Under the pieces are notes generated by a model, which was not told the DNA's origin, searched no databases, and saw nothing but the letters and a program-made list of their open reading frames with translations. Shown one piece after another: positions 1 to 12,684 of a stretch of DNA of 64,000 nt. The DNA comes from Sabethes cyaneus (taxonomy: Eukaryota > Arthropoda > Insecta > Diptera > Culicidae), in contig NC_071354.1 of the NCBI RefSeq assembly GCF_943734655.1, positions 176,362,411 to 176,426,410 on the forward strand, given 5' to 3'. Within the stretch, counting starts at the first letter, position 1; each line of letters starts with the position of its first letter. A program made the translations under genes and the position numbers.

Positions 1-1
1 T

Positions 2-1582
2 ACATGTTCGTCTGTCAACATATTAGCCGCGATTCATAACGCGGGTGTTCGGGGAAAGGCTACGTTCCTATGGCTACGTTCCAACAAAAAACTCAAGCGT
101 TCTTTCTCTGCGGGACCTGATGGCATCCCAGCCGTTGTTTTGAGCCGTTGTATAGAAGTGTTGGCTGAGCCGTTATGCGCAATATTCAATAAATCTTTCG
201 AACAAAGTAAATTTCCCGATATTTGGAAGCAATCGTTTATGTTTCCAGTATATAAATCGGGCGATCGCCGTGATGTAAGGAACTACCGCGGGATTACTAG
301 TCTCTCCGCGGCATCAAAATTGTTTGAGATAATTGTGAGCGGTGTAATACTGTCCCGAACTAAAAACTATATATCCACTGTTCAACACGGTTTTATGCCT
401 GGTCGATCTGCCTGTACTAATCTGTTAGAGTTTACCTCGACGTGTATTTTGCAAATGGAAGAGAAAAAACAGGTTGATGTCATCTATACCGACCTGAAAG
501 CGGCTTTCGATCGGATTGACCATGTAATACTTTTGCGAAAGCTCCAACGACTTGGTGCATCCCAGAAAATGATTGATTGGCTTCACTCATATCTTAGCGA
601 TAGAGTACTACGTGTGAAACTAGGATCCAGTACTTCGTCAGTGTTTAGCAACAAATCTGGAGTCCCTCAAGGTAGCAACTTGGGTCCTTTGCTTTTCTCA
701 TTGTTCTTCAATGATGTTGCGATTCTGCTAGAACACGGCTGCAAGTTAGTTTACGCCGATGACCTGAAACTATTTGCTACGATAGATAATGGAGATGACT
801 GCCGCCGTTTGCAACATTTGCTCAATCTATTTACTGAATGGTGCAGACTTAATTGGCTTATCATCAGCATTTCAAAGTGTGAAGTTATGAGTTTTTACCG
901 GATTAAAAATCCAATTTGCTTCGGTTATACTATCGACGACATTGAACTTCGCAGAGTGGATCAAGTTAGCGACCTGGGTGTCTTGCTGGACACTAAATTG
1001 ACATTCAATCTACACTGTGAATCAGTCATTTTCAAGGCGACCCGACAACTTGGATTTATTGCTAAGATTGGACGGAACTTTAGAGATGTTTACTGCCTGA
1101 AATCATTATATTGCGCTTTGGTTCGTCCGCTACTTGAGAGCTGTAATTTGGTTTGGTCCCCCAGTCATCTTACTTGGAACCTACGGATCGAACGTGTGCA
1201 ACGTAGGTTTATTCGGCTGGCTCTACGACATCTCCCATGGCGGCATCCTGATAACCTGCCACCTTACCCGAATAGATGTCGTCTACTTGACCTCGATACA
1301 CTCGAACGCAGGCGTAAAATGCATCAGGCTATATTCGTGGCTAAACTTATCAACGGCGAAATTGATTCTCCAAAATTGCTATCTATGCTTAACTTTCGGG
1401 CATCGCAACGGACATTACGCTCAACTGGCTTGCTGCAAATACCGTTTCATCGAACCGCGTTTGGAGCTAATGAACCGATTACGGAATGCATTAGGTTGTT
1501 CTCAAAAGTCGAAGAACTATTTGACTTCGGTATGCCTTCGCACTTATTCGCGCAAAAGATAAGAAGATCGAATTTACTGTAA
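2..1582 (+). CDS. Non-LTR retrotransposon ORF2, C-terminal part (reverse transcriptase), cut by window edge
   Basis: The frame is open from base 2 to the TAA at 1580-1582, about 526 residues, so the true start lies left of the window. It encodes the reverse transcriptase that copies LINE RNA at a nicked target. Visible motifs in order: the SAGPDGIP block near 110, palm motif A with DLKAAFD (first Asp codon 491-493), the GVPQG turn at 659-673, and the catalytic YADD at 752-763, all intact. A thumb/C-terminal region with DLGVLLD and a late LPPYPNRCRLL block follows. No RNase H domain is recognisable. The layout fits the jockey/CR1-like group, but I do not assign a clade. No stop interrupts the visible part, so it decayed less than the other LINEs here. 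A related minus-strand copy lies at 56.9-59.2 kb. Confidence 0.9.
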   Translation, partial: TCSSVNILAAIHNAGVRGKATFLWLRSNKKLKRSFSAGPDGIPAVVLSRCIEVLAEPLCAIFNKSFEQSKFPDIWKQSFMFPVYKSGDRRDVRNYRGITSLSAASKLFEIIVSGVILSRTKNYISTVQHGFMPGRSACTNLLEFTSTCILQMEEKKQVDVIYTDLKAAFDRIDHVILLRKLQRLGASQKMIDWLHSYLSDRVLRVKLGSSTSSVFSNKSGVPQGSNLGPLLFSLFFNDVAILLEHGCKLVYADDLKLFATIDNGDDCRRLQHLLNLFTEWCRLNWLIISISKCEVMSFYRIKNPICFGYTIDDIELRRVDQVSDLGVLLDTKLTFNLHCESVIFKATRQLGFIAKIGRNFRDVYCLKSLYCALVRPLLESCNLVWSPSHLTWNLRIERVQRRFIRLALRHLPWRHPDNLPPYPNRCRLLDLDTLERRRKMHQAIFVAKLINGEIDSPKLLSMLNFRASQRTLRSTGLLQIPFHRTAFGANEPITECIRLFSKVEELFDFGMPSHLFAQKIRRSNLL

Positions 1583-1684
1583 TCTGTAATCAATTTTATT
1601 CATGTAGACAATTTATAGTCAGATGAAGTACTCAAATAAATAACAAACAAATAACAAAAAAAAAAAAAAAATAACAAACAAATA
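1583..1684 (+). other. 3' UTR and A-rich tail of the LINE
   Basis: A short untranslated stretch with AATAAA-like sequence (near 1636) is followed by an A-rich tail that includes a run of about 15 A at roughly 1657-1671. This is the expected 3' end of a target-primed LINE. A hAT-like element has landed right at the end of this tail. Confidence 0.75.
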
Positions 1685-1974
1685 TACCAACCTAGGATTG
1701 GGCGATACCGTATCGATACCCGCGATATCGATACTCAAGGGCCGATATTTCGATATATTCCATCGATACTTACGACGCCGATATTATGCTAAATCGATAC
1801 TTTCATCCCGATACCGTTTTGATAAAGCTGAAAGAAAATGGGTTTGAGAATAGGCCAAGAAATGTCCAAGAAAGCAAAAATTTTAGGGATTTTTTCTCGC
1901 GACATAATATGTGCTTTTAAAACTTGAACATTAGTTTTGACATCTCTGTTTACGTCAATCTATTGCCACGAAGA

Positions 1975-2396
1975 AGAATTTGGTCAAGTTTCGACGAGCG
2001 CGAGACTACGATCCTGAAGAGGAAAAAGTGGCAGAAGGAGTACAAAAATCGTTAAGAGAACTCTACAGAAATGACCAAGAACTGCTAGTAACGACACTTT
2101 ACTGGATAATTTCAAGGATTTGGGAGAATAAGAAACTACCGGAGGAGTGGATGGAAGGTGTGGTTTACCTATCTACAAAAAGGGCGATCAGCTAGGTTGA
2201 TGTAATTATTGCAGCATAACGCTGCTGAAAGCCACCAACAAAGTGCTCTCACAGATTTTGTTAGCAAGCAAGCATAGCATACCAAGAGAATTCGTAGGGT
2301 AGTACCAAGTGGGCTTTATGGAGGTCCGTGCTACTCAAATTCTCAAATTTTTACTATCTGACAAATCATCTAGAAATCTCGGCAGTATAACATGCG
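1975..2396 (+). pseudogene. RTE-clade LINE reverse transcriptase relic, 5' piece
   Basis: Broken frames show RTE-type RT blocks: an ISRIWENKKLPEEWMEG stretch (about 2105-2160), KKGDQL near 2180, then KVLSQILL and a REFVG-YQVGFME stretch (2245-2335). Stops and frameshifts make it non-functional. The same RT continues at 3404 after an interrupting repeat. Similar relics lie at 16.7, 17.3, 33, 49.1 and 61.9 kb. Confidence 0.75.
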
Positions 2397-3403
2397 ACTC
2401 AAGTAACAATTTCAGGCTGATCAAACGCTTTTATAGCTGATTTTATTCAACCTGTGGCTGATCTATGATTTGGGTATAGAAATAAAAATCTTTTTTCAGC
2501 TCTTAAACATCTAAATCTGGTGATTTTATCAAGCTTCAGGCTAATTAATAGCTGCTTTCGAAGCTGCAATGAAGCTTAATAGAAATTTTTTTGCGCTTTT
2601 AAATAGCCAAGTTGCACAATGCTGTCAATTCTATTTTTAGAACGAGAAATAGTTTTGCAATCTGCTTTTCTAGTCGCTCAATCAACGCTTCATCAACCTT
2701 TATGCAGCCAAAAAAAAATCTATTTTTAAATTTAAAAAATGGAACGCGGCCTTTTTTTATTTTGCTGTAAACATGTTTCGAACGCAATATTTTTAATTTC
2801 GAATAACTTTATAATTGAGCTAGCTAATTAAAAATGCATGTCTTTTTTCCGGGAATTGAACCCGCCATCTTTTGATCCACAAGCACTCACCATATGATCC
2901 GTCCCATTTGCATCTGCAGAACAGACAGTGAGAATATCTTTACACCTGAAGCCTAGCCCGGCTAGCGTGAAGCAGTCGATAATGTCGATAACTGACAAAC
3001 TTTTGCTGTCAGCCGAATTGCGAAATTCTATGCTCTGACAGTATGTGTGCTGTGAGCCGAAAGAAAACTTGGTAGAAGTTTGTAAAGCCACTTTAACACC
3101 ATTAAGCAGCCTTAAAGTAGTTTGAAAGCTGTGAGCCTAATGAAAGCTTCCACTCTACACTTTAACACCTTTAAGCAGCCGTAAAACGGTTTGATGTTTA
3201 GAAGCAGATTGTTTAGCAGAAAAATCCTCTATTAAGCTTGTTTATCAACTTTTGGGAGAGACCTGGTTTGAAAAACTTAAAGTAGTTTAAACTTCGCTTA
3301 TTTAAACACCATTTAAGAGCTTACTTTATGCAGCTTTGATCACCATAAACCAACCCGTAAACAGCCATTACTCTTGCAATTCAGCTACCGTTGTTACTTG
3401 GGT
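2397..3403. mobile_element. Foldback-type repeat inserted in the RTE relic
   Basis: The left end is ACTCAAGTAACAATTTCAGG and the right end is the inverted GTTGTTACTTGGGT. Inside are the same blocks as in the 14.07-15.63 kb foldback (CTGATCAAACGCTTTTATAGC, and GCAATGCTGTCAATTC further in). The RTE reading resumes on the far side, which defines both borders. A tRNA box-B-like word (GGGTTCAATTCCCG read on the minus strand) sits near 2855-2870. No coding capacity is recognised. Confidence 0.6.
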
Positions 3404-3600
3404 ACCCATCAGACACATTTTTGTGGATTCCAGTGCAGCATACGACTCAGTCGAGCGCAAACAGCTATGGCAGATAATGCACGAGTACGGTTAACCGAAC
3501 AAAGTAACGTGGCTAAAATAAAGCTGCATTGGAGCGAGCGATGTGTTACGTGCTAGGTTACGTGTGTGTTTTGGAGGAACTCATTTTGCTCAACATGAAT
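3404..3600 (+). pseudogene. RTE-clade LINE relic, 3' piece
   Basis: This continues the RT interrupted at 2396: a frame near 3420-3530 gives the phrase F-V-D-S-S-A-A-Y-D-S-V-E, then LWQIMHEYG, which corresponds to RTE motif A and its downstream helix. Stops are present. It ends where the hAT-like terminal region begins. Confidence 0.65.
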
Positions 3601-3746
3601 CCCAGAATGCCGCCTTAAATAGTATCGATAAAGCTAATATCGATGCATCAAGAACGATATATCGAGGGTATCGATAAACCGGCGGATTTGATATCGATAT
3701 TCAATTATCGATACTTTTGGAAATTTTGCCCAATCCTATACCAACC

Positions 3747-4370
3747 TCGTTGTTTCTACGTCTTGACATCGAATGAGGTGTCAGGCATATAATTAAGTTT
3801 TTATAACGGTAGATTTTACAATTGACAGAGGGAACGATAGAGGACAGTAATGAAACAAAGAGTCGATAGGATCTAACAGATTGAGATAAGGCGTGAATGG
3901 GAAAGAGCGGAATTTGTTTATGTAGGTGTACTCACCTCTAATACTTTCCTAATATGAGCGATGAATGCGGCTCGAAAATCATAATAGTTCGAAGTCTATC
4001 AAATTCATTGTCATCATATCTTTTCAAAAACATGAAATACCGTAATTAATCAGCCGGTTTTATTTTGTCCTAATAATCTGAAAGCCTATAAATTTTTTTT
4101 GCAGAACTCACCTTAAATTTCATTGTAACTTCGTTGTAAAACAGTGTAAAACTTATAGTGAATGTACCACAAATTTTACTGTTTTTGGTTTTTGTTTGTG
4201 TGGGAAAAAGGCGAAAAATTTAGTGTTACATCACTTAATCACCCGCTTATTCGCTGTAAAATTGGCGGTTTCCATTAAAATTTACTGTGAAAACAGCGAT
4301 ATTCATGGTAACTTCAGTGTAACTTTTACAAAGATTTTCTCTGTTTCAATGTGGTTTTTCGAATGTGGTT
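3747..4370. other. AT-rich stretch without recognised gene
   Basis: Nothing with protein homology is seen. Repeated short phrases such as GTGTAAAACTT and TTACTGTGAAAACAG suggest old repeat debris leading into the (AGT)n tract. Confidence 0.4.
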
Positions 4371-5149
<779 letters not shown>

Positions 5150-5194
5150 ATCTGAAATAAAAAAGAAATAATTATTTTAAAATGTTAGTCGTTA

Positions 5195-5893
5195 GTGTTA
5201 GTCGCCTCGGTGTATTTTCCTCCAGACCAAGCTCATAAAACAACTTACGAAGCATTTCTCCAAATTGCCGAACACATTCTATCACAACTGCCTCCCGAGG
5301 TTAAAGTTCACATTTATGGAGACTTCAATCAACGCCATGCTGACTTCATTCCAGACTCTGAAAATGAATGCATCTTACTCCCAATCGTTGGGGAGAATGA
5401 AACACTGCAGTTTATTTTCGACAAAACTGCCAATTTGGGGCTGAACCAAATTAACCATATTAAAAACCAACAAAATTGCTATCTAGATTTTTTGCTTACG
5501 AACATTTATGAAGACTTCTGTGTGACTGAATCATTAAATCCACTATGGAAAAATGAGGCGTTTCACACAGCAATTGAATATTCTTTATTTATACACAAAT
5601 ACCATAGACCCAACGATTGCGAGTTCGAAGAAGTTTTTGAATACGAAAAGGCAAACTATGAAAACATTAGACGTAGATTAAACTGTGTTAATTGGCAACT
5701 TATTCTCAAGAATGAAGAAAATGTCGAAGTTGCTGTAGACACATTCTATAAAATTTTATTAGAAGTAATGATACAGAACATACCGTTAAAGAAAGGAAGA
5801 CGTCACAAAAATACAAAAAGTCCAGTCTGGTATAACAGCAAGATGAAGAACTTGAAAAATCGCAAACTTGAAAAATCGTTCATGTCCCCTTAA
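5195..5893 (+). pseudogene. LINE ORF2 fragment: APE-type endonuclease, C-terminal half
   Basis: An open stretch of about 230 residues carries VYFPPDQ near its start and a KVHIYGDFN block (about 5305-5330), the GDFN motif of the APE-like endonuclease of non-LTR elements. The following linker ends with PVWYNSKMKNLKNRK, typical of the segment before RT. The N-terminal half of the nuclease and all of RT are missing, and the left border lies some 45 bp from the (AGT)n tract. It is a 5'- and 3'-truncated relic. It could belong to the same group as the LINE at the window start, but the parts do not overlap, so this cannot be tested here. Confidence 0.75.
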
Positions 5894-6947
5894 AACATGT
5901 TGGTTGCACAGCATTCCAAGTAAAAAAGTTGTAGGGCCTAACTTCCCATTTTCACACTATGATTAGATTGCGATTAGTTGCGTGGTTTCCGAGTTCTGAA
6001 CTAGTAAATGACACGGATTTCGACTATTCAAAAAAAAACAAGGTAACTAACCGACTGACATGCAAGTTCAAAGCAAAATTCAAATGAAGTTATACGTTTG
6101 AGGCTCCCTAAGGCGATCCTGTGGCACTCCACTATTATCAAACTGGTTCATCTCTACCAGGATGCTTAGTTTATGTGCTTGGGTCGAAAAATTTTAAAGT
6201 TTGGTTACGTTTGAACTGAAATTTAAGTACTGTACAAAATTTTTGTATTAAATTTTTAATAATATGGATAAATAAACGCTGGTTTCTTCTCTTTTGTTTA
6301 GTTATTGAAGGTTTGATGTTATTTTTTTCTTATCCCCCCTTCAACAATATTTTGAGACCAGGACATAAACTTTTTTTCAAATTTGTATAAGCCTAATAAT
6401 ACTATATATATAATATGATATTAAGATGAAGTGTGGTATATATGGGCAAAAATAGAACAATCTCACCAGCAGTCGTTCGAATAGAATAGAGTTGCGTCCT
6501 TTGAAGTTCCATAAGTGCTTCTAATAATTAATTTAATTTTTTCGTCAGGCATCCATGTGCAGTATTAATACTCGTTTTGGCCAAATTTTTTACTATATAG
6601 CATAAGATGCTTCATAAGCTAAAACAAAAAAAATAATTAAAATAACTTATAATAGGCTTACATATTAGTGGAGCCGTCTGCCCAAAACAGCGGTTTTGAG
6701 ATCAGGCAGCCGGGAAGCATCCAGCAACGCACCTTCTAGCTTGGCTACTCAATAGAGCATTACCAGGTATGGCCACGTGGAGGCGCTAGGTAGGGGTCAG
6801 GACGGCTAGAGCTAGATTGGACGCTCCTCATTTGCCTTCCCCATTTCATACCCCATTTTTTCTGAAATGCTGTCGTAATATAAAATATCACCATATTTTA
6901 CCGGAATAGTCGTCTATTTGAAGTTTAGCAAATGAAAATTAAAAAAT
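5894..6947. other. AT-rich intergenic stretch
   Basis: No gene recognised. A block at 6665-6840 is richer in GC (GGAGCCGTCTGCCCAAAAC onward) and could be the 3' part of an unidentified repeat. The rest is A/T-rich debris. Confidence 0.35.
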
Positions 6948-7425
6948 AAGGCCATTACAAATATTTAATAAAGTTTTTGTCCTTCCGGTGTTGGGCCACT
7001 GAAGGAGGGGGGGGGGGCGAAAAAAAACAAAGCGGTTTTCTTAATCGAGCAAAAAAAAAATTGATTTTAGGCATTTTTACTTAAAGTTTAAACGTGAAAA
7101 CCAAATCTATTCTTGCTTTTAATGTATACGTTATTATTTTCCTTGCAAAAAACTACGGAAAAAGATAAAAACGAAAGAAAAAATTTTCAGTCGATTTTCG
7201 GAAATTCCGTTGTTCGAATTTCCATTTCTGTTTCGTGCTAGAGGTATTAACTCAACTCGTACACTCATTTTTCGAGTATTTCAGACTGAAGAACTCACAG
7301 ACAATTGATTTTATGAATAAAAATTATCTCATCCTACAAATTATTTTGTTGCCCCCCGATTTTTCAAGCCAATTTCCAAGGGGAGGGGGGTGACAAAAAC
7401 TTTTGAAATTATTTGCAATGGCCTA
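6948..7425. mobile_element. MITE-like element, copy 1 (about 32-bp inverted ends)
   Basis: The left end TAAGGCCATTACAAAT and the right end inverted TAGGCCATTGCAAAT are followed on each side by AAGTTTTTGTC. A second copy in opposite orientation lies at 32084-32563 and shares the interior, including CGTTTAAACTTTAAG-like and TCGAGCAAAAAA words and a G-run (C-run in the other copy) just inside one end. No coding capacity. The superfamily is unknown because the target duplication is unclear. Confidence 0.7.
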
Positions 7426-10240
7426 AACTAGAGAATAAATGGTAAATAATACCTTCAAACTTATTTTTGACAAAATCGTGTAAATTTCAATATATGCTTA
7501 GTTGTTACACTAAGCGAACGACATGTCGTTGCATTTCTTTGCCTTGCAATCCATCTATTTTTATTTACAAACAGCACCCGATAAGTACAAATAGCTATAA
7601 TCCAGCCAGCCAGGCGAAAGTAGGCCAATTGTTCATGATGATGTTATTGTTTTGATTCGACCAGAAGATAACGCGACGCGACGTCCGAATAATAACCTCT
7701 GCTGCTCAGGCAGAGTGCGAGCAGTCGTCGGCCACCAATACCATACCAATCGAGCGTCACACCATCGAAAGTGACGTTTTCGTCTGGCAAAACTGCGCTT
7801 CGCTCGATGCAATTCCCAGAAAACAAAACATACCCTCCGCTGGCTGAGTGAGTGATGTGTCATATCAGCCGATGGCCGCATAGCAAAACACGGCTTTCGG
7901 TCGGTCGGGGTTGTGCCAGTCAAATTGCGCTCCGTGAGATAAGATTAGCGAAGCCGCCAGCAGCAGTCAGCTCAGCAGCGGTCGCTATCGCTTTCGTTTT
8001 TTTGCTGCTTCTACCTTTCCAACCAACGAACGGCCGCCGCGTGCTGCCGGAGGTGAAGGTGATAAGTCGGTTCCGACGGTGGCTCGCAAAATTGCGGTCA
8101 CAAACCTTGAGCTTGACTTTTGTGATGTTTTGTCTTACAGCCTGCCGTATCCTGCTATAGCAAACAAATTGGACCTGAAAAACTGATAACACAATGTCGT
8201 AGATCAGTTATATGCACTTCTGTCACCCGTCAAATCACATGGCCGGTTGGTTGCGGTGCCGATAAGATAAGATCTACTGCGTACATGCAGTACGTAAATG
8301 GGGAGCCTTGACAGAGTTCACGGTTTAGTTCGCATCAAATGAAGGTGTTCGAGTTTTAAAATCGATAATGCAATGCAGCTAATAGTCTGAATTAGTCATG
8401 TTGTTTTGGGTAAATTCAACGAGATAAGATGTATGACAGATAAATCATTAAAGGTGTTATTACAAACCGACGGGTCATATTGAAAATTTTCGAACAACAC
8501 GAATACTCGAAGGTCTGGAAATATGGCGTGACCAAAATTTACGTCGATGTCGTCATACTTTCCGTTCAAATACAAATACCTAGACCGGACAGTCTAGCCA
8601 CCGTCTGGACACTGCATTTCGCAGTCTGGTCCGCGGAATGGACCGAGAGGAAGCAAATTTCTCACCATGAACGACCGTGAACTAAAATAAAAATTGCAAA
8701 TAAGCAGCCAACCTGGAATTAGCTGAATGAATGGCAACAGAAAAAAAAACTCCGCTAACATATAGATCTGTGGTAGCGAGCGAGCGAGGTTCCGCTGCGA
8801 AAAGGCGAGCAGCAGCACCTGAAGAATTAAAGACGAGAGCTTCGATCGAATGGGCCAGACGTGACGTTGGCTGCGAGCCAGACATTGTCGATGGATTCCT
8901 GCGCGAGGATAGTGCTAAATTGGCAGGTTGAAAAAATGACTGCGAAGGTGATTGTTTGCTTGCTAGCCGAGCTTCGAGAGTGAGGTCCGATGCAAGAAAC
9001 GGTTGGCTAGCCGACTGGATAGTCACAGCATTTCTTCATATCTTGAAGAATAAATGCAAGTAGAAGTTTTCAGGTGGTGAAGTTCCACGTAGGAATTGGT
9101 CATTCAAGGACGGCTAGACGTTCCCTCTTGTTTATTCACACCATCAATCACTTGGTCGGTTGCGTCGCGACGCAGGTTCACTCGTAGATACATTGCAGAA
9201 GAATGAGGCATAGACGAATAATTGAGATTTATAATCATAATTAAATTTTGTACGGATATATGACTTAAAGATGGGGCAAAACAAAAGTTTATTTTTTAAC
9301 TCGTTTCAATTAATCAAAGAAACAAATTGTGATTCAAATTCAATTACAATTCCAATAAGCAAAATTCATCTCTACTTTGAACATGAAGCGTAGGAGTATG
9401 ATTTATTTCCTCTTAAAAGTGGCGCAACGGATCCAAAGTTCAACGTTCATAGTTCGAACCTCAACCGATGATCGAAGGAAATCAAACACGCAGAAACTAT
9501 TTGCAACCCGCGAATGGACCATGTAGAAGCGAACGCGTCTTCCTCGCGGCTCTCTGGCAATCCCCTACCGCCTTCTTTCGGTGGTGCTCCAACTGCCATA
9601 GAAAGTGAGTTCAAGCGAAGAATACTCTGCGAAATCAAGACCCACAGAGTAAGAACGACCAACTCGGCACCTGCAATTTCCGAATGCAAATCAGCTTTTC
9701 TCATTGCTTGCTTTGCATCACCCGGAGGCGGTTGCGCTTTCCGTCACGACCGAACCTTCCCCACCCCCGCATGCAACCGCGTGGTTTGTCGGTTAGCAGA
9801 GAACCTTACAACCGGACCCGTGACTCGCAGCTCCTTCCTTCCCTACCGATGATGCGATGGTTGGTTTCTGATCCGCCGACAGTAACGAACCGCAAACGTA
9901 TTAGGAAAAGAATTGATTAGACCGCAAGATTGTAACCACAGCAACATTTCATCATCAGCTTAAACTTGACCGAACAGAGCGCGACGCCGACGACGGTCCA
10001 GCCGGGCGGACAGACGGGTTCGACAGCCATGCGGACAACCATGAGGGGGTGGGTAGTGCGGTTTACGGCGCGTTTTATTGCACATTGTCGGTGGATTATC
10101 CCGCTCGTTTCTAAGAACAGCCAGGCTAGAGCGCCTTGCTCAGCTTCCGATAAACGATGCAATTCGGTTTGCACTGACTGCAGGTCGGGCTTGGCGGTGT
10201 GACCTACTGATTGCAGCGTTGCCAAAGTAATTAGCAATTT
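7426..10240. other. GC-richer, repeat-poor island; no gene established
   Basis: Compared with its flanks this stretch has little transposon sequence and more GC, with many GATAAG/CTTATC words (for example near 7940, 8063, 8260 and 8420). Short frames on both strands overlap each other and show no recognised domain. Purine/pyrimidine-rich runs and GTCAGCTCAGCAGCGG near 7965 resemble an insect 5' UTR or promoter region. This is only a resemblance; no exon is demonstrated. Confidence 0.3.
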
Positions 10241-12684
10241 GCTAATTCAATCATTTTTGTGGAATGGTGTGAACTGTAAAGTTAACCTTTTTAAACGAAA
10301 TCTTTATAATTAAAATATTGTATAGCGGCTGCAGAACATAGAATCAAAGAATCCTATTTAGAATATTTACTAAATGTCTACCCTACATCGTATTCGATGC
10401 ACGAAACCAGCATATATACTATTTTGTAGGCGATATACGCACTGCGGATTATTTGTAAACAATTCACATTCATGAGTATTTGTATTCTATGAGATCCAAC
10501 TAAACGTGATTAGATCCACAATGCTTTACAAATTTGTGCTGAAAAGCGTATGTAAATTAGTTGTCATCATTTTGTACGATTGTATATAAACTAGGATGGG
10601 TAAGCTTTGTGTATGATTTTAATTTTATTTACAGATATTTATGATGATTTCCACACAATAATATATGAATTGCTGAGTGATCCCATTATGCATCTAAAAT
10701 TAGAGTTTCATCCAGCAGAGCATCCTGGTTGCTAGAAAAATGTTGCCATCAGGCGTATTGTGTTTTCTACTGAATGTAATTAAGCCACATTTTTTCTCCT
10801 AATGCTCAAGTAGGACCTTCTTGAATCAATTTTAAAAGATTTGAGTTTCATTGCAAAATATACTAAAATTCATTTCATTGTTTCGGGCATGAAATACTGC
10901 AAAGAACAAGAATACGATTTATGGATAACGATTGAAAACTTGGTACCTGGAATGTTCGAACTCTCCATGAACGGGCACGAGCTGGCTTGCTTGCTCGAGA
11001 GCTACATCGACTTGCAGTGGAGATCGCTGCATTTCAGCTGAAGTACGATGGCCAAATTTCAGAAAAAGTGCGTTTTGTGCAGGAGATTTGCAATGCAAGC
11101 ACTTCTTTCAAGTAGGAGAATGTCCCCGGTTATGAAACAGGTTTTGTTTTTTGGCCATAGCTTTTGAACGGATTATTTAATTCCATATCTTTTTAAAGCA
11201 TTTGAAAGATTGAAGACTTACGCATGTTTTTGCCAAAGACAGCATATATTTTTTGCTCGAAACAAAAAAGTTATAGTGAAATTAGGAGACATAGAATTTT
11301 TGTTCGAGATCTCAAATATGCGGATTTGGCTCTCATGTGCCTGAAAAGTGCGTTGAAAATGTTTGTGATCATTAAAGTGTTGAATAATCGTTTTTCTGAA
11401 TTTTTCATCACCGGAGAACTTCACTGTTTCACTACCGGGCGAACAACGAGTTTGTAAAAATTTACGTAAAATTTTTTGAGTAAATTATTTCACTTAAAAT
11501 TTGTCTGTGTAAAGAAATAGTGGTCCAAAACTAAGGTTATATGCATTTTACTGCCTTTTTCTATTTTATTTGATATACAAAAAAATCAATCCCAAAATAT
11601 TCCAAAAAACTTTTTCGGGCAGGTTTTTCGAACACATTTCCTACAAAACATTCTAAAAGCTGTATTTTGATTGTTGATTGCTCAAAAGGTAGAGTACAAT
11701 GAGACGAGCCGTAGGTAATAATTTGGAAGTACTAGTTTAAAAAGTTTAAGTTTTCACAAATTTATTCACACTTTTGTCTTCTATCTTGATCTTTGTACCA
11801 CCCGCTTCCTTAATTTATCGAACTTTTTCTATATCTTCTGTGGGACCCCTTTTCAGGAAGCCTTCTCCAACAATCGTGCTGCACGTGATCGCCGCTTCCG
11901 GCCAATCAGCGGCCCTTGGCGCTACATGAAGGGTCTCTCCCGTCATTGGCTTTTACCGATCCGCCAAAGAATTGTTGGCTACCCTGAAGTTGGGTTGAAT
12001 TTCGACAAACACTGCGGGGTTCTGGGGAATTCAAGACTCATCAAAAGCGTTAGTTTACTGGCAATAAGGGCAATAAGTGATCCCAAAGTCACACACTCAC
12101 TGCTAGACATTGCAGGCATTCTTTACTTTATAATTTGTAACCTACAAATTGTAGGTCCTTTATAACTTGACCGTTCAAGTCGAGGTCCTCTGTTCAAATG
12201 TCTTTTCAACATTCGAATCTAGCTTAAATAAATGATTAGTGACGGGTCATTGCCCTACGCCAACGGCCAATCCCAAGTAAACAAAAGTTCCGATAAAAGG
12301 AGATTTTTTGGCTTAACGAGCCAACGAAATGATCATGAATAGAACTCAATTCAGCTTTATTTTTAAGTAATTAAACGTACTTTCAAGTTCGTATTTGATG
12401 ATTAATCTTTGAAGGGAATACAAAGCAACTTCTAACAGAACTAGAAAGTTCGCAAAAAGTTAACTGAAGTCGCTAAATAGAACCCCGTTCAGGTCAAAAA
12501 GCAACTCAAATATCTCAAAAATAAAAAAAGATTGGAGGAATTTTCCCTCATTTCTTCCTGTTTTCTAGATTAATAACATTTTCCATTTAAACTAAGGCAT
12601 TCAATGTCGGTTAATAATGGTAACCAACATAAATCGTTTTGTTTAATGAAAGATCATCAGAAGAATAATCGACTGTTTTTTATA
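10241..12684. other. AT-rich stretch without recognised gene
   Basis: Only short frames without known domains. The block 10725-10870 resembles 15815-15965. An unidentified GC-richer patch at 11830-12060 has the phrase RDRRFRPISGPWRYMKGLS in one frame, which I cannot place. Confidence 0.35.
10725..10870. repeat. Diverged dispersed repeat, copy 1
   Basis: It shares the words TTCTACTGAAT-TAATTA and AGATTTGAGTTTCATTGC in the same order and similar spacing with 15815-15965. Identity or family is unknown. Confidence 0.45.

Larger units (their letters stand above)
1693..3738. mobile_element. Non-autonomous hAT-like element with 8-bp target duplication
   Basis: The left end reads TAGGATTGGGC and the right end is its reverse complement, GCCCAATCCTA. 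TACCAACC occurs directly before (1685-1692) and directly after (3739-3746), an exact 8-bp duplication as made by hAT transposases. The subterminal 100-150 bp at both ends are dense in TATCGATA-type words, as is common for hAT subterminal repeats. No hAT transposase is seen. The interior is an RTE LINE fragment split by a foldback repeat, so this copy has been enlarged by later insertions or carried them. Confidence 0.75.

Noticed and set aside
1134..1562. 142-codon frame overlapping the LINE RT
   Set aside because: Alternative-frame shadow of the RT coding sequence.
9421..9465. tRNA-like sequence TGGCGCAACGGAT with GTTCGAACC
   Set aside because: Box spacing is short and no acceptor stem pairing was found; a covariance-model tRNA search would decide.
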